From: Cyclobacteriaceae bacterium
GTDB taxonomy: Bacteria > Bacteroidota > Bacteroidia > Cytophagales > Cyclobacteriaceae
NCBI GenBank assembly: GCA_028281285.1
Contig: JANQKF010000034.1
Coordinates: forward strand, 124,001 to 188,000
Reading direction: 5' to 3'
DNA length: 64,000 nucleotides
Below, in pieces: positions 25,437-34,592 of the stretch (positions are counted from its first letter, which is position 1; every line of letters starts with the position of its first letter). Under the pieces are notes generated by a model, which saw only the letters and a program-made list of their open reading frames with translations, did no database searches and had not been told where the DNA came from. The position numbers were made by a program, and so were the translations under genes.

Positions 25437-25497
25437 CAAATTTTTTAATCTTGTGAATCACGCTATTTGAGCCATATAAGGGGATTTTTGGGATGTT

Positions 25498-25926
25498 ATG
25501 AGTAAAAATAAACTCTCGGTAGACTACGATTTTAACTTTACGTTGATAGCACTGACCGCTTCATGCAAAGAGTATAAGTTGGCATGGATTCTTAATCGTG
25601 ATTTCGATCTCAGTTTGAGTAAAGAACCCAATATTGACATAGAGTTTGTTGCAGGTAAAACCATGAGCATTTCCAATTACCTGACCACTACCGAACATCA
25701 GTCAATCCGATTGTTAGGTAACAAAGCACTAAATGTTGAAGAAAAATTTAATGCCTACTTAATTCCAGAGTTAAAGAATTTCGATTACTTCGTGATTGTA
25801 AATGATGAGTCACAGACATTCAACCCTGAAACCTTCATTGAGAAAATAAAAAGTATACCTATTGTTCAGTTTGCGGTCTTGGTCGACCCCTTATCCATAA
25901 AGTCGAAAGACAATTTAATATTCTAG
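25498..25926 (+). CDS. IPExxxVDY family protein
   Basis: A 142-residue protein whose segment LIPELKNFDYFVIV carries the IPExxxVDY-type motif (Phe in place of Val). The family is restricted to Bacteroidetes and has no known function. It is soluble, without signal or membrane segments. It lies 5 bases upstream of pyk, its usual neighbour, and is divergent from acpP. In the arrangement I regard as usual for the phylum it sits in line between rnc and pyk; here the pair is on the opposite strand. Confidence 0.85.
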   Translation: MSKNKLSVDYDFNFTLIALTASCKEYKLAWILNRDFDLSLSKEPNIDIEFVAGKTMSISNYLTTTEHQSIRLLGNKALNVEEKFNAYLIPELKNFDYFVIVNDESQTFNPETFIEKIKSIPIVQFAVLVDPLSIKSKDNLIF

Positions 25927-25931
25927 AGTTT

Positions 25932-27362
25932 ATGCCAGAATCAACTTTCAGTAAGACGAAAATAGTAGCTACCGTAGGGCCAGCCAGTGAGTCCAAAGAG
26001 ATGTTGCGTGAATTAATTAGTTCGGGTGTCAATGTTTTCCGACTTAACTTTTCGCATGGGGAACACGAGAATAAAGCGAGAATTATTGAACGAATCAGGG
26101 AGGTAAACAAAGAAATGGGTACTTATGTATCTATTTTACAGGACCTTCAAGGGCCGAAAATAAGGATAGGAGAAATCGAAGGTGGCGAAGTTGCTATTAG
26201 TCCGGGACACCAAATCGTAATCACCACCGAGGAAGTACTTGGGAATGCCTCAAAAGTTAGTACTACTTATAAGAATTTGGCCAAGGATGTCAATGTAGGT
26301 GACATGGTACTTGTTGATGATGGAAATATTGAACTTGAAATAAAGGAGATAAAAGGAGAGGAGGTTAAGTGTGAAGTCCGTTTCGGAGAAGTTCTCAAAT
26401 CAAGGAAAGGAATCAACTTGCCATTCACTAAGGTTACTGCACCTTCACTTACTCCTAAGGATCGACAAGATTTGGAATTCGGAATCGAACACGAGGTTGA
26501 TTGGGTCGCACTCTCATTTGTACGTTCAGCACAGGACGTTATTGAGCTGAAAGAAATTATTAAAGCATCTGGAAAAGATTTACGGGTTATTGCCAAAATT
26601 GAAAAACCCGAAGCGCTTCAGGAGATTGATGAAATCATCGAAGTTTCAGATGCACTGATGGTGGCCAGAGGTGATCTGGGCGTGGAGATAGTTATGGAGG
26701 AGGTGCCGATGGCACAGAAGATGATTGTGGAAAAGTGTAATAATGCCGCTAAACCAGTCATTATTGCTACACAGATGATGGAAAGCATGATTAAGAACCC
26801 CAGACCAACGAGGGCTGAGACCAACGATGTGGCCAATGCGGTGATGGATGGTGCCGATGCTCTAATGCTTTCAGCCGAAACGGCTGTTGGGGCATATCCG
26901 GTTGAAGTGGTGACAAGTATGAGGAATACCATTCTATCTGTTCAGACAACGGCTGATATCTACAATAACTTTTATGATCCGTTACCGTCTAGTGATACTT
27001 ATTATAACGATAATGTGGTATTAACGGCAGCTGAATTAAGCTTTCAAGTGAATGCGAAAGCCCTAATTGGAAATACTGTCTCGGGTTATACAGCGTTTAA
27101 GCTTTCTTCTCATAGGCCAGAGGCGTCAATATTCATATTTACACCCAATAAGAAACTACTCACGAAATTGAGTCTTCTATGGGGTGTTCGGGCTTATTTC
27201 TATGACAGCGAAGTCTCCACAGATCAAACCTTCAAAGATCACGAGAGCATTCTAAAGGCCAATGATCACATTTCGAAAGGCGATATATTTATAACTACAG
27301 CAAGCATGCCTATTAGGGGCGGGGGAAGGACAAATATGCTCAAGCTCAATATAGCAGATTAA
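25932..27362 (+). CDS. pyk: Pyruvate kinase
   Basis: A 476-residue glycolytic enzyme converting phosphoenolpyruvate and ADP to pyruvate and ATP. Landmarks are KIVATVGPASES, RLNFSHGEHE, the Lys in IAKIEKPEALQ (active-site region), ARGDLGVE and MMESMIKNPRPTRAE. The normal B and C domains are present. Its TAA stop overlaps the stop of the convergent NFACT gene by four bases, with no hairpin between them. Confidence 0.97.
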   Translation: MPESTFSKTKIVATVGPASESKEMLRELISSGVNVFRLNFSHGEHENKARIIERIREVNKEMGTYVSILQDLQGPKIRIGEIEGGEVAISPGHQIVITTEEVLGNASKVSTTYKNLAKDVNVGDMVLVDDGNIELEIKEIKGEEVKCEVRFGEVLKSRKGINLPFTKVTAPSLTPKDRQDLEFGIEHEVDWVALSFVRSAQDVIELKEIIKASGKDLRVIAKIEKPEALQEIDEIIEVSDALMVARGDLGVEIVMEEVPMAQKMIVEKCNNAAKPVIIATQMMESMIKNPRPTRAETNDVANAVMDGADALMLSAETAVGAYPVEVVTSMRNTILSVQTTADIYNNFYDPLPSSDTYYNDNVVLTAAELSFQVNAKALIGNTVSGYTAFKLSSHRPEASIFIFTPNKKLLTKLSLLWGVRAYFYDSEVSTDQTFKDHESILKANDHISKGDIFITTASMPIRGGGRTNMLKLNIAD

Positions 27363-28921
27363 TTTTCAGGGGCTGTAGGTTTTACCAAGATGACCTTTTC
27401 CCTTTCCACAACCACTGAACCTGGAGGACTACCTTTCGGCTTTCTAATGTATTTGGCTGGAGTGTAGATGACTGGAGCTAAAGAGTCCGTCTTTCTTTTG
27501 GAATAGTAAGCTGCTATTCCAGCGACTCTCAGAATTGTATTTTCATCAATTTTTTTATCCGACCGGTGTTTTATCAGAACATGCGATCCGGGAACGTCTT
27601 TTGCATGAAGCCAAAGATCTTCTTTGTACCTATACTTTAGACTCAATTCATCGTTGGCCTTGGCATTCTTACCTACCCAAACTCTGAAGCCATTTACCAA
27701 AAATTCCTTATAGGGAAGTGTTTTTTCCTTTGATTTTGAAGAGAGGGACAGGTCGTGTTTTTTAACTAAGGCCTTCAGCTCTTTCAGGTCAGTACTATTG
27801 TCGATATCTCGCACAATCCTCGAAATTTCCTTCAACCGTTCACTTTTGGACTTAATTGATAGGCTCAAGTTCTCTTCTTCAATCACTCGATTTTTGCCTT
27901 TTCGATAATAATTTTCTGCATTTTTTTGTGGTGTGAGCTCTTTGTTTAATCGAACTTTAATGTACTTATCATTATAGAAATTGAATAACTCTACTTCCTT
28001 CACTCCAGTCTCAATAGCGTGCAGGTTTGCCATGATGATGTCTCCTAATTCCTTGGGGTGCGGACCAAACTTAAGTTCGTCTAGTTTATTTTGAGCTTTT
28101 TTCACATAACGCTTTATACGCTGTTGCTCAGTTGTTAAGTGCTTAACAATCTTATCTTTTCCAGATTTGAGGTAATAGGTCTTTGTGTAGAACCTATAAT
28201 ACTCGTTAATAGCCTCAATAGGATTTTTTGAGAGTTCCCTACATTTATTATTCAATTTAAGTAGAGAGAATACTGGCTTAGCACCTTCAAACTCACATAG
28301 ATAAAAACGACCTTGATTCAACAAACCTTCTGTTTTTTTTAGAAGACCCCATTTTTCATCAACTTCCAATTCATGGTAGCCTTCGGCCACCAGAAAACCT
28401 TTCACTACTTTACCAAAAGTTGGAAAGACGGTATTGAGGTCTGTTGTCTTTTGAAATTCCGTAAGGGACTGATCAAGTTTTCTGTCTAAACCTTCAACAT
28501 CGAGATTATTGTCGTTGGCTAAATTGCGTTTAAAAAGTTCGAGAACTTCATTTTTACTGACCAGCAAGATGTTGGAACGGTTTCCATGAAGTTTGAATAG
28601 CAAAGACAACCCAGATTCAAACTCGATTAAAAATGCTCGTTCATTTTTAAACTGTTGAACCTTATGGACCGTGCCATCTTTCAGTTGAGTAAATAAGTCA
28701 ATGCTGTTTTTCCTGCTTCTTTTGAATTCATCTGGAAACGAGAGACATGAAAAGTTCGAGGTAAGGCTGGCCCGTATAAAAAAGGGTCTCCCTGACTTAG
28801 TCTCAAACTCAATCATCAGTTCATCCTTTGATTGGCTAAAAGCCTTGACCAATTTTGCCGAAAGCAGCAAATTCGCAAGCTCATATGTGAGAAACCTCAG
28901 GAAGTAATAATTGAGATGCAC
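27359..28921 (-). CDS. NFACT family protein (RqcH/Rqc2 homologue)
   Basis: A 520-residue NFACT protein. The N-terminal NFACT-N domain begins MHLNYYFLRFL; a coiled coil lies about residues 255-380 (KHLTTEQQRIKRYVKKAQNK and later helices); the C-terminal NFACT-R domain contains FRVWVGKNAKANDEL and DLWLHAKDVPGSHVLI. RqcH proteins bind stalled 50S-peptidyl-tRNA complexes and add Ala tails for degradation. The start is GTG at 28921, sharing one base with the stop of the upstream hydrolase gene, and matches the usual N-terminus. Fibronectin-binding annotations of this family are a historical alternative. Confidence 0.9.
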   Translation of the reverse strand: MHLNYYFLRFLTYELANLLLSAKLVKAFSQSKDELMIEFETKSGRPFFIRASLTSNFSCLSFPDEFKRSRKNSIDLFTQLKDGTVHKVQQFKNERAFLIEFESGLSLLFKLHGNRSNILLVSKNEVLELFKRNLANDNNLDVEGLDRKLDQSLTEFQKTTDLNTVFPTFGKVVKGFLVAEGYHELEVDEKWGLLKKTEGLLNQGRFYLCEFEGAKPVFSLLKLNNKCRELSKNPIEAINEYYRFYTKTYYLKSGKDKIVKHLTTEQQRIKRYVKKAQNKLDELKFGPHPKELGDIIMANLHAIETGVKEVELFNFYNDKYIKVRLNKELTPQKNAENYYRKGKNRVIEEENLSLSIKSKSERLKEISRIVRDIDNSTDLKELKALVKKHDLSLSSKSKEKTLPYKEFLVNGFRVWVGKNAKANDELSLKYRYKEDLWLHAKDVPGSHVLIKHRSDKKIDENTILRVAGIAAYYSKRKTDSLAPVIYTPAKYIRKPKGSPPGSVVVEREKVILVKPTAPEN

Positions 28922-29682
28922 TAAAGTACGATTTTCAACCCATCATGCGCCAATTTAATATTTTCAGGCAAGGTAGAAGCAACAGACTTGTGTGTTCCGA
29001 GCTTATGACTTATATGAGTGAAATAAGCCTGTTCAACTTCCAATTCATTAACCAGTGCTATTGCTTCATCCAAGGTTAGATGTGAGATGTGCGTGGTTTT
29101 TTGAAGTGCATTAAGGACAAGGACTTTTGAGCCGTGAATTTTCATCCGTTCATCGTCCGAAATGGTTTTGGCGTCTGTTATATAGGTGAAGTCTTTGATT
29201 CGAAATCCAAATACCGGTAGTTGGTGATGCATTACCTCTATGGGAGTAATGTTGGTTTTATTGATGATGAAGGAATTGTTGGTTATTTCATGCACCTCAA
29301 CACTTGGAATGCCTGGATATTTGACTTCTTCGAAAACATAGGAAAACTCTCGCTTGAGTTGGTTGATTACCCGGGGATCCGCATAAATGGGCATATCGCG
29401 CTTTTGAAGGAAGTTAAATGATCGAATATCATCCATGCCGGCAGTGTGATCCTTATGCTCATGGGTGAAGAGCAACGCATCTAATTTTTTAATTCCTTCA
29501 CGTAGCATTTGCTGTCGAAAATCAGGTCCGGAATCAATAACTATACTAAGATCGTCCACCTCAATATGGACTGACGATCGTAACCTTTTATCTCTATAAT
29601 CGAGTGAACGACATACCGCACAGTCACACCCTATAACAGGTACACCTTGGGAAGTTCCGGTACCAAGAAGAGTGATTTTCAA
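28921..29682 (-). CDS. MBL-fold metallohydrolase (PhnP-like)
   Basis: A 253-residue metallo-beta-lactamase-fold protein. The metal motif is THEHKDH (73-79); the N-terminus has GTGTSQGVPVIGCDCAVC, typical of PhnP / phosphoribosyl 1,2-cyclic phosphodiesterase and tRNase Z-like enzymes. Later metal ligands are in YITDAK and FTHISHKLG. It likely hydrolyses a phosphodiester. The ATGA overlap with the upstream 91-residue gene and one-base overlap with the NFACT gene show tight coupling. Confidence 0.87.
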   Translation of the reverse strand: MKITLLGTGTSQGVPVIGCDCAVCRSLDYRDKRLRSSVHIEVDDLSIVIDSGPDFRQQMLREGIKKLDALLFTHEHKDHTAGMDDIRSFNFLQKRDMPIYADPRVINQLKREFSYVFEEVKYPGIPSVEVHEITNNSFIINKTNITPIEVMHHQLPVFGFRIKDFTYITDAKTISDDERMKIHGSKVLVLNALQKTTHISHLTLDEAIALVNELEVEQAYFTHISHKLGTHKSVASTLPENIKLAHDGLKIVL

Positions 29683-29954
29683 ATGTCAAGTTCGGTTTGC
29701 AATAGCTCATTGTAGAGCTTTTGATTTTTATTGTTGAGTAGGGAAGTATCGATTGTTATTTCCTTGAGAATATCAATCAAACAATTGATCTTACCTTCGA
29801 CTGTATAGTATTTGTTGATGATGGCGATCTTGGTGTCATTCAGGAGGCAATAACCTGACTTGAAATTGCCCTTTTCATACCGCAGAACATAATCTGATTC
29901 TGCAAAGATATCTTCTAATTTGCTTAAGAATTGTTTGGTATAGCGGATATTCAT
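29679..29954 (-). CDS. Conserved small protein of unknown function
   Basis: A 91-residue soluble protein. The segment RYEKGNFKSGYCLL followed by INKYYTVEGKINCLIDIL is a pattern I associate with a conserved Bacteroidetes family that has no name. It overlaps the MBL hydrolase by four bases and starts 4 bases after the response-regulator stop, so it belongs to this operon. No catalytic residues are apparent. The reading frame is well supported by the coupling. Confidence 0.75.
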   Translation of the reverse strand: MNIRYTKQFLSKLEDIFAESDYVLRYEKGNFKSGYCLLNDTKIAIINKYYTVEGKINCLIDILKEITIDTSLLNNKNQKLYNELLQTELDI

Positions 29955-29958
29955 CTAA

Positions 29959-30348
29959 TTACCCTGCGGTGTATTTCTTGACCAACTCTATTAATTGATC
30001 ATAGTCGAGTGGTTTTTGCAGGTAATCATTCATTCCGGCTTCAAAGAATATGTCCGTGGGATAATTCTTAGCGTTGCCTGAGATTCCAATTATTGGAATT
30101 TGCCCTTTTTTATTCTTGTATGAGCGGATTTTCTTAGTGGCCTCAAGGCCATCTACACTGGGAAGGTTGACATCCATAATCACCAGATCGAAGTCCTCAT
30201 CATCGAATTTATCAAGCGCAAGTTGACCGTCTTTGGCTGAAGTAATTTTACAGTTTTCAAAGAGTAAGATTTTCTTCAAAAGATTTTGAATCACTGAGCT
30301 GTCTTCGGCAACTAAAACCTTTTTGTACTCAACCTCGGTCATTATCAT
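29959..30348 (-). CDS. Single-domain response regulator
   Basis: A 129-residue CheY-like receiver with phosphorylation site Asp59 (LVIMDVNLPSVDG), an acidic pocket in AEDSS and the conserved Lys in LQKPLD. There is no output domain, so it should act by protein contact or as a phosphorelay step. It overlaps the upstream RR-Hpt gene by ATGA, suggesting both receive phosphate from the same source. No histidine kinase is encoded in this window. Confidence 0.93.
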   Translation of the reverse strand: MIMTEVEYKKVLVAEDSSVIQNLLKKILLFENCKITSAKDGQLALDKFDDEDFDLVIMDVNLPSVDGLEATKKIRSYKNKKGQIPIIGISGNAKNYPTDIFFEAGMNDYLQKPLDYDQLIELVKKYTAG

Positions 30349-31088
30349 ATGTTTAAAAGTTGTTTATACTCCTGTTTGTAACGGCCAAAAATCCTTTCCA
30401 GTTCCTCTATTCTCTCTCGTAAGTCCAATGTGACATTACTTCGAATATCGGCCTCTAGCTTTTCGGCCTTTGACGCAAGTTCATTTATTCCTAAAGAACC
30501 GGAATTGCCCTTGATAACATGCAATGTACTCAAAATTTCAGGATAATTTTTTGAGGTGATTAAAAAATTGAGACGCTCGAAAAAAACTGTTGATTCCTCC
30601 TCAAATTCAGAATAAAGGTCATTGATATCCTCTCCGCGGGCATATTTTTTGATCTCATTGTAGACCGATTTGTCAATAATCTCCTGATTCTTACTAATTG
30701 TCCATTCTTCAATAACTTGTTCTTGGCTTAACCAACCTTCGACAATTTTTATCAGTTGATCCGGTTTAATAGGTTTTTGGATGAATTGGTCAAAACCTGC
30801 ATCAAGAAAAGTGGATTTTCCATCATCACCATAGAAGGCGGTTATTGCCAATATCGGAGCCTTAAAATTGGGATAATCAATCTTAACTCTTTCCAGGGTC
30901 TGAAAACCATCCATCTCCGGCATTTGAATATCCATTAGCACAAGATCAAAGCTGTGTTTTCCCATTAGGTTCAATGCAGCTCTGCCACTATCCACATCGA
31001 AAATATCCACTCCGATTTTCGATAAAACGCTCTTGGCATATTTGCGATTTATACCATTGTCGTCAACTATTAATATCTTTTTGCTCAA
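30345..31088 (-). CDS. Receiver-Hpt hybrid protein
   Basis: A 247-residue two-domain signalling protein. An N-terminal receiver has Asp53 in LVLMDIQMPEMDG and the conserved Lys in IQKPIKPD. A C-terminal Hpt four-helix domain (about 150-247) has phospho-His190 in LHVIKGNSGSLG. It can receive phosphate from a hybrid kinase and pass it to another receiver, probably the coupled single-domain regulator downstream. It is the first gene of a five-gene run that ends with the NFACT gene. Confidence 0.93.
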   Translation of the reverse strand: MSKKILIVDDNGINRKYAKSVLSKIGVDIFDVDSGRAALNLMGKHSFDLVLMDIQMPEMDGFQTLERVKIDYPNFKAPILAITAFYGDDGKSTFLDAGFDQFIQKPIKPDQLIKIVEGWLSQEQVIEEWTISKNQEIIDKSVYNEIKKYARGEDINDLYSEFEEESTVFFERLNFLITSKNYPEILSTLHVIKGNSGSLGINELASKAEKLEADIRSNVTLDLRERIEELERIFGRYKQEYKQLLNI

Positions 31089-31159
31089 TATCCGGACATG
31101 TTTAATAAGGAGGTCTTAAATTATGTTTTTCCGAGGAGAAGTTGCAGTAAAAAGCTATA

Positions 31160-32086
31160 ATGAATAAAAAAATCTTAGTTGTAATCGTAGGTCCAACTGC
31201 CGTAGGAAAAACAGCTGTTTCAATTCAGCTTGCAAAAAAATGGAAATCGGAAATTATTTCAGCCGATTCAAGGCAGTTTTTTAAAGAAATGGAGATCGGA
31301 ACAGCAAAGCCTGGTCCAGAGGAAATAGGGCAAGTGAATCACCATTTTATTAATTCCTTGTCAATCCATGATAATTATGACGTAGGTAAATTTGAAAGGG
31401 ATGCTATTGAACGTATAGAGGAATTATTTTCGGTGCATAACCTTCTTTTCCTGGTTGGTGGGAGTGGGCTCTATGTCGATGCCATATGTAATGGCTTGGA
31501 TGATTTTGTTGAGGTAGATTCGCAGATTAGAACAAACCTGAACGAAGAACTGAAGAGCAATGGACTCCCAAGCCTACAAAAAAGACTTAAAGAGTTGGAT
31601 CCGGAATATTATCAAAGTGTCGACTTTAACAATCCTCAACGGATAATCAGAGCCCTTGAAGTAACTATAAGCACTGGCAGACCCTACTCGAGCTTCAGAA
31701 AAAGAACGACCAAAAAGCGTTCATTTGAAGTTATCAAGATAGGTCTTGATATGGAGCGTCAGGAACTGTACGATCGAATCAATCGAAGAATGGATGATAT
31801 GGTGAATATGGGGCTTTTTGATGAGGCTGAACGTCTATTCCCTTATCGAGATTTGAACGCTTTGCAAACTGTCGGGTATAGAGAGATATTTGGTCATTTA
31901 AATGGAGAATATGACAAAGCCGAAGCAATCAGGCTGTTAAAGAGAAATTCAAGACGATATGCTAAACGTCAATTGACTTGGTTTAAAAGAGATACCCAAA
32001 CCCGCTGGTTTCTCCCGAGCGAAATTACTCGAATAGAAGATTTTCTCGATTCAAAGATGTTAGAATGGACGGAATCCAAACAATGA
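31160..32086 (+). CDS. miaA: tRNA dimethylallyltransferase
   Basis: A 308-residue enzyme adding a dimethylallyl group to A37 of tRNAs that read UNN codons. It has the P-loop GPTAVGKT (11-18), the DSRQFF motif (SADSRQFFKEMEIGTAKP), and the C-terminal tRNA-binding region (QTVGYREIFGHLNGE, RRYAKRQLTWFKRD). Full length. Its 3' end overlaps the convergent LemA-like gene by 27 bases. Confidence 0.97.
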   Translation: MNKKILVVIVGPTAVGKTAVSIQLAKKWKSEIISADSRQFFKEMEIGTAKPGPEEIGQVNHHFINSLSIHDNYDVGKFERDAIERIEELFSVHNLLFLVGGSGLYVDAICNGLDDFVEVDSQIRTNLNEELKSNGLPSLQKRLKELDPEYYQSVDFNNPQRIIRALEVTISTGRPYSSFRKRTTKKRSFEVIKIGLDMERQELYDRINRRMDDMVNMGLFDEAERLFPYRDLNALQTVGYREIFGHLNGEYDKAEAIRLLKRNSRRYAKRQLTWFKRDTQTRWFLPSEITRIEDFLDSKMLEWTESKQ

Positions 32087-32512
32087 GGCAACCATGCTCT
32101 GAGGAGCTTTTTTGATAAAGGTGTTGTAGGCATTGGCCTTTTGCTCCAATAGTTTCATTTTTTCTTCTTGCTGACTATTCAAAGATTGGATTTTCTCCCT
32201 CAACTCAGAGGATTCAGGTTCAAGCGCCATCGCACCTTGATTGGTTTTGGATATAAGGTCATTTTCCTTTCGGTAGCTTTGAAACCTGTCGGTTGATGTT
32301 TTCATAAGTTCCTTGGCCACCTCATTCAGAGCGGAGTTCTCGTTTTCACGATCATAAGTAAGGATCAGGTTTTTACGTTCTCGACTGATATTCGCCATAT
32401 CATCGATAACAAGTGTGAATGCTGCTTTTAACGGCTTAATTTGGTTGTAAGTGAAAATGGAATAAAGTAAAACAAGTCCGACTAGTGCTATAAAAATTGG
32501 AACGGTACCCAT
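32060..32512 (-). CDS. LemA-family-like membrane-anchored protein
   Basis: A 150-residue protein with one N-terminal membrane helix (IFIALVGLVLLYSIFTYNQI) and then long helices or coiled coil. The end, YNTFIKKAPQSMVASLFGFRPF, matches the closing pattern of LemA proteins (YNxxixxFPxxxxAxxFGFxxxxxF). LemA proteins are anchored helical proteins of unclear function. The helical core is shorter than usual for LemA (about 180-200 residues), so it is a divergent member. Confidence 0.72.
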   Translation of the reverse strand: MGTVPIFIALVGLVLLYSIFTYNQIKPLKAAFTLVIDDMANISRERKNLILTYDRENENSALNEVAKELMKTSTDRFQSYRKENDLISKTNQGAMALEPESSELREKIQSLNSQQEEKMKLLEQKANAYNTFIKKAPQSMVASLFGFRPF

Positions 32513-32650
32513 GATCTTGGTTGATTATTTCGAATGCTGACCTAATAACAGCCTGAATTAAGAGGATTTTAGAAAAAAATACAAGCGGTGATTATACCTC
32601 TTAGAATAACAATTCGGTCAGAATGATAAATAATTGCATATTGGTGTTGT

Positions 32651-33940
32651 ATGAATAGGAAGGTTTTGATTATCACCTATTATTGGCCTCCGAGCGGTGG
32701 CGGGGGGGTTCAACGATGGTTGAAATTCGCCAAATACCTTCCTGAATTTGGTTGGGAACCAATCATATTCACTCCGGAAAACCCTGATTTTGATCAAAAA
32801 GATGAAAGTTTGCTTAAGGATATACCACCGGATATTGAAGTTTTGAAATTTCCGATCTGGGAACCTTATGGCATATTCAAAAAACTAAGTGGAAGAAAGG
32901 AGTTAAGACAAGGCCAAGTGCTAGATGAAGGAAAGACCACTTTTTTTGGAAAGCTGGCGATTTGGGTAAGAGGTAATCTGTTTATTCCTGATCCCCGGAA
33001 ATTTTGGGTAAAACCATCCGTTGAATACCTGGACTCAATTCTTAAAACGAATGAGATCAAGACTATCATTACGACAGGGCCTCCTCACAGCGTACATCTA
33101 ATTGGTTTAAACCTCAGAATGAAAAATCCATCCATCAGTTGGGTGGCTGACTTCCGAGATCCATGGAGTAGCTGGGACATACTGGATAAACTAAGGCTAA
33201 GTTCTTGGGCGCGTAGGCAACATCGAAAACTTGAATCCAATGTTTTCAAAGTATCCACAAAAGTTTTAACGGTAAGCGAATCCTGGAAGGAAGGCTTTAA
33301 GTCATTAGGAGCCAGAAACGTTGAGGTAATCACCAATGGTTATGACGCGGATGACATTCCTGAACCTAGAGAAACATCAGACGAGAAATTCAGAGTTTGT
33401 CATGCAGGGATGTTAAACGAATTGAGAAACCCTACCTCACTTTGGCAAGTGTTGGCCGATCTTACAGAAGAGGACCCTCAGTTCAAAAGTTCTCTTAGAA
33501 TTAGTCTGGTGGGTATATTGAGTAGAGGGGTGACCGAATTTATTCGAGGCGTTATGGGCGGAAATGAAAACCTCGAACTGGAAGGGTATGTCGCTCATGA
33601 AGAAGTGTTTTCTCGATACAATGACTCGGCAGTTTTGCTTCTCATCTTGAATGACTCAAAAAACGCATCTGGTCATTTGCCTGGAAAACTATTTGAGTAT
33701 ATGGCCTTGGGAAAACCTATTCTGGCCATCGGAGATACCAATGGTGATGCAGCGCGGATAATTAAAGAGTACAACCTTGGTGAAATTGCCAATCCAAATG
33801 ACAGTAAGGCAATAAAGTCTTGTATTCAAAGCATTTATGCGAAGTGGAAAAACGGAGATGTGTCAGATAGTAAGCCAACAGATCACTTTGACAGACGCAA
33901 TTTGACGGCTAAATTGGCACGCCTTTTAAACGAACTCTAA
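32651..33940 (+). CDS. Glycosyltransferase family 4 protein
   Basis: A 429-residue GT-B fold glycosyltransferase. The N-terminal domain begins YYWPPSGGGGVQRWLKFAKYL, typical for family 4; the C-terminal domain has the nucleotide-sugar region (HLPGKLFEYMALGKPILAIGD). It should transfer a sugar from a nucleotide donor to a lipid- or glycan-linked acceptor on the cytoplasmic face. It is on its own transcript, divergent from the LemA-like gene, at the edge of a surface polysaccharide region. Confidence 0.9.
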   Translation: MNRKVLIITYYWPPSGGGGVQRWLKFAKYLPEFGWEPIIFTPENPDFDQKDESLLKDIPPDIEVLKFPIWEPYGIFKKLSGRKELRQGQVLDEGKTTFFGKLAIWVRGNLFIPDPRKFWVKPSVEYLDSILKTNEIKTIITTGPPHSVHLIGLNLRMKNPSISWVADFRDPWSSWDILDKLRLSSWARRQHRKLESNVFKVSTKVLTVSESWKEGFKSLGARNVEVITNGYDADDIPEPRETSDEKFRVCHAGMLNELRNPTSLWQVLADLTEEDPQFKSSLRISLVGILSRGVTEFIRGVMGGNENLELEGYVAHEEVFSRYNDSAVLLLILNDSKNASGHLPGKLFEYMALGKPILAIGDTNGDAARIIKEYNLGEIANPNDSKAIKSCIQSIYAKWKNGDVSDSKPTDHFDRRNLTAKLARLLNEL

Positions 33941-34080
33941 CGGGACTCCTTCTCTGGACTCTTTGAAACGTCTTAAGATTTGGATTGATTGAAGTAGAGC
34001 TGTAGGATATCGAATGAGGCCCTTTCGACTCCTGTTGGCCTGAATTACTGGAATAAGAGATTGCTTGGATAATCAAAGAA

Positions 34081-34569
34081 TTAGTTGGTTTCCGCTTCCG
34101 TTGATCCACCGCCTCCCCAACTAAAACTAGTATTAAACTCTTCGAAATCACCATAGATAGATTCGTAACCTATCTTAAGCGTGATATCTACTTTCTTAGG
34201 AGAGTTAGGAGGTAAGGAGCACAGGATTAACTCCTCATGCGCTCCGATTACATCACCTTCTTCAAAGGTCCGACTTAAACCAGTTCTGAGTTCTGGATCA
34301 ACAGCTTCGAATAGAGAGCTCCAATCGCTGTAGGCACTTCCATTCAATTCAAGGCCGAAATAAGTAATTAGGGCAGCACCCTCTCCCTTGTTTTTGATTG
34401 TCAGAGAAGTCTGATCATCAAAAATAATGTCAATGTCCAGGTATGGTTTAACAGTCCTTCTGTTGTGCTGACGTGTAAGTTCGGTTTGCCAAATAGCTAC
34501 AACGACAGCTGATAGTGCGATGATAACAACAGAGATTGAGTTGAGTTTTTGATAGTTTGGCTTTTTCAT
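34081..34569 (-). CDS. Hypothetical membrane-anchored protein
   Basis: A 162-residue protein with one N-terminal hydrophobic helix (ISVVIIALSAVVVAIWQT, about 12-29) and a beta-rich external domain (YLDIDIIFDD, LTIKNKGEGAALITYFGLELNG), ending with a Gly-rich tail (SWGGGGSTEAE). I do not recognise a family. The helix and following QTELTRQHNRRTVKPYLDI resemble a class of one-pass proteins found near membrane systems. It is 23 bases downstream of the flippase gene on the same strand and may be co-transcribed. Confidence 0.68.
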   Translation of the reverse strand: MKKPNYQKLNSISVVIIALSAVVVAIWQTELTRQHNRRTVKPYLDIDIIFDDQTSLTIKNKGEGAALITYFGLELNGSAYSDWSSLFEAVDPELRTGLSRTFEEGDVIGAHEELILCSLPPNSPKKVDITLKIGYESIYGDFEEFNTSFSWGGGGSTEAETN

Positions 34570-34592
34570 AGCTCACTTTGTCGAATTATGAG

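Noticed and set aside
33909-34154. Minus-strand open frame spanning the gap after the first GT4 gene
   Set aside because: It overlaps the end of the GT4 gene and the hypothetical gene in another frame, with no domain. The 140-base gap itself shows nothing I can support.
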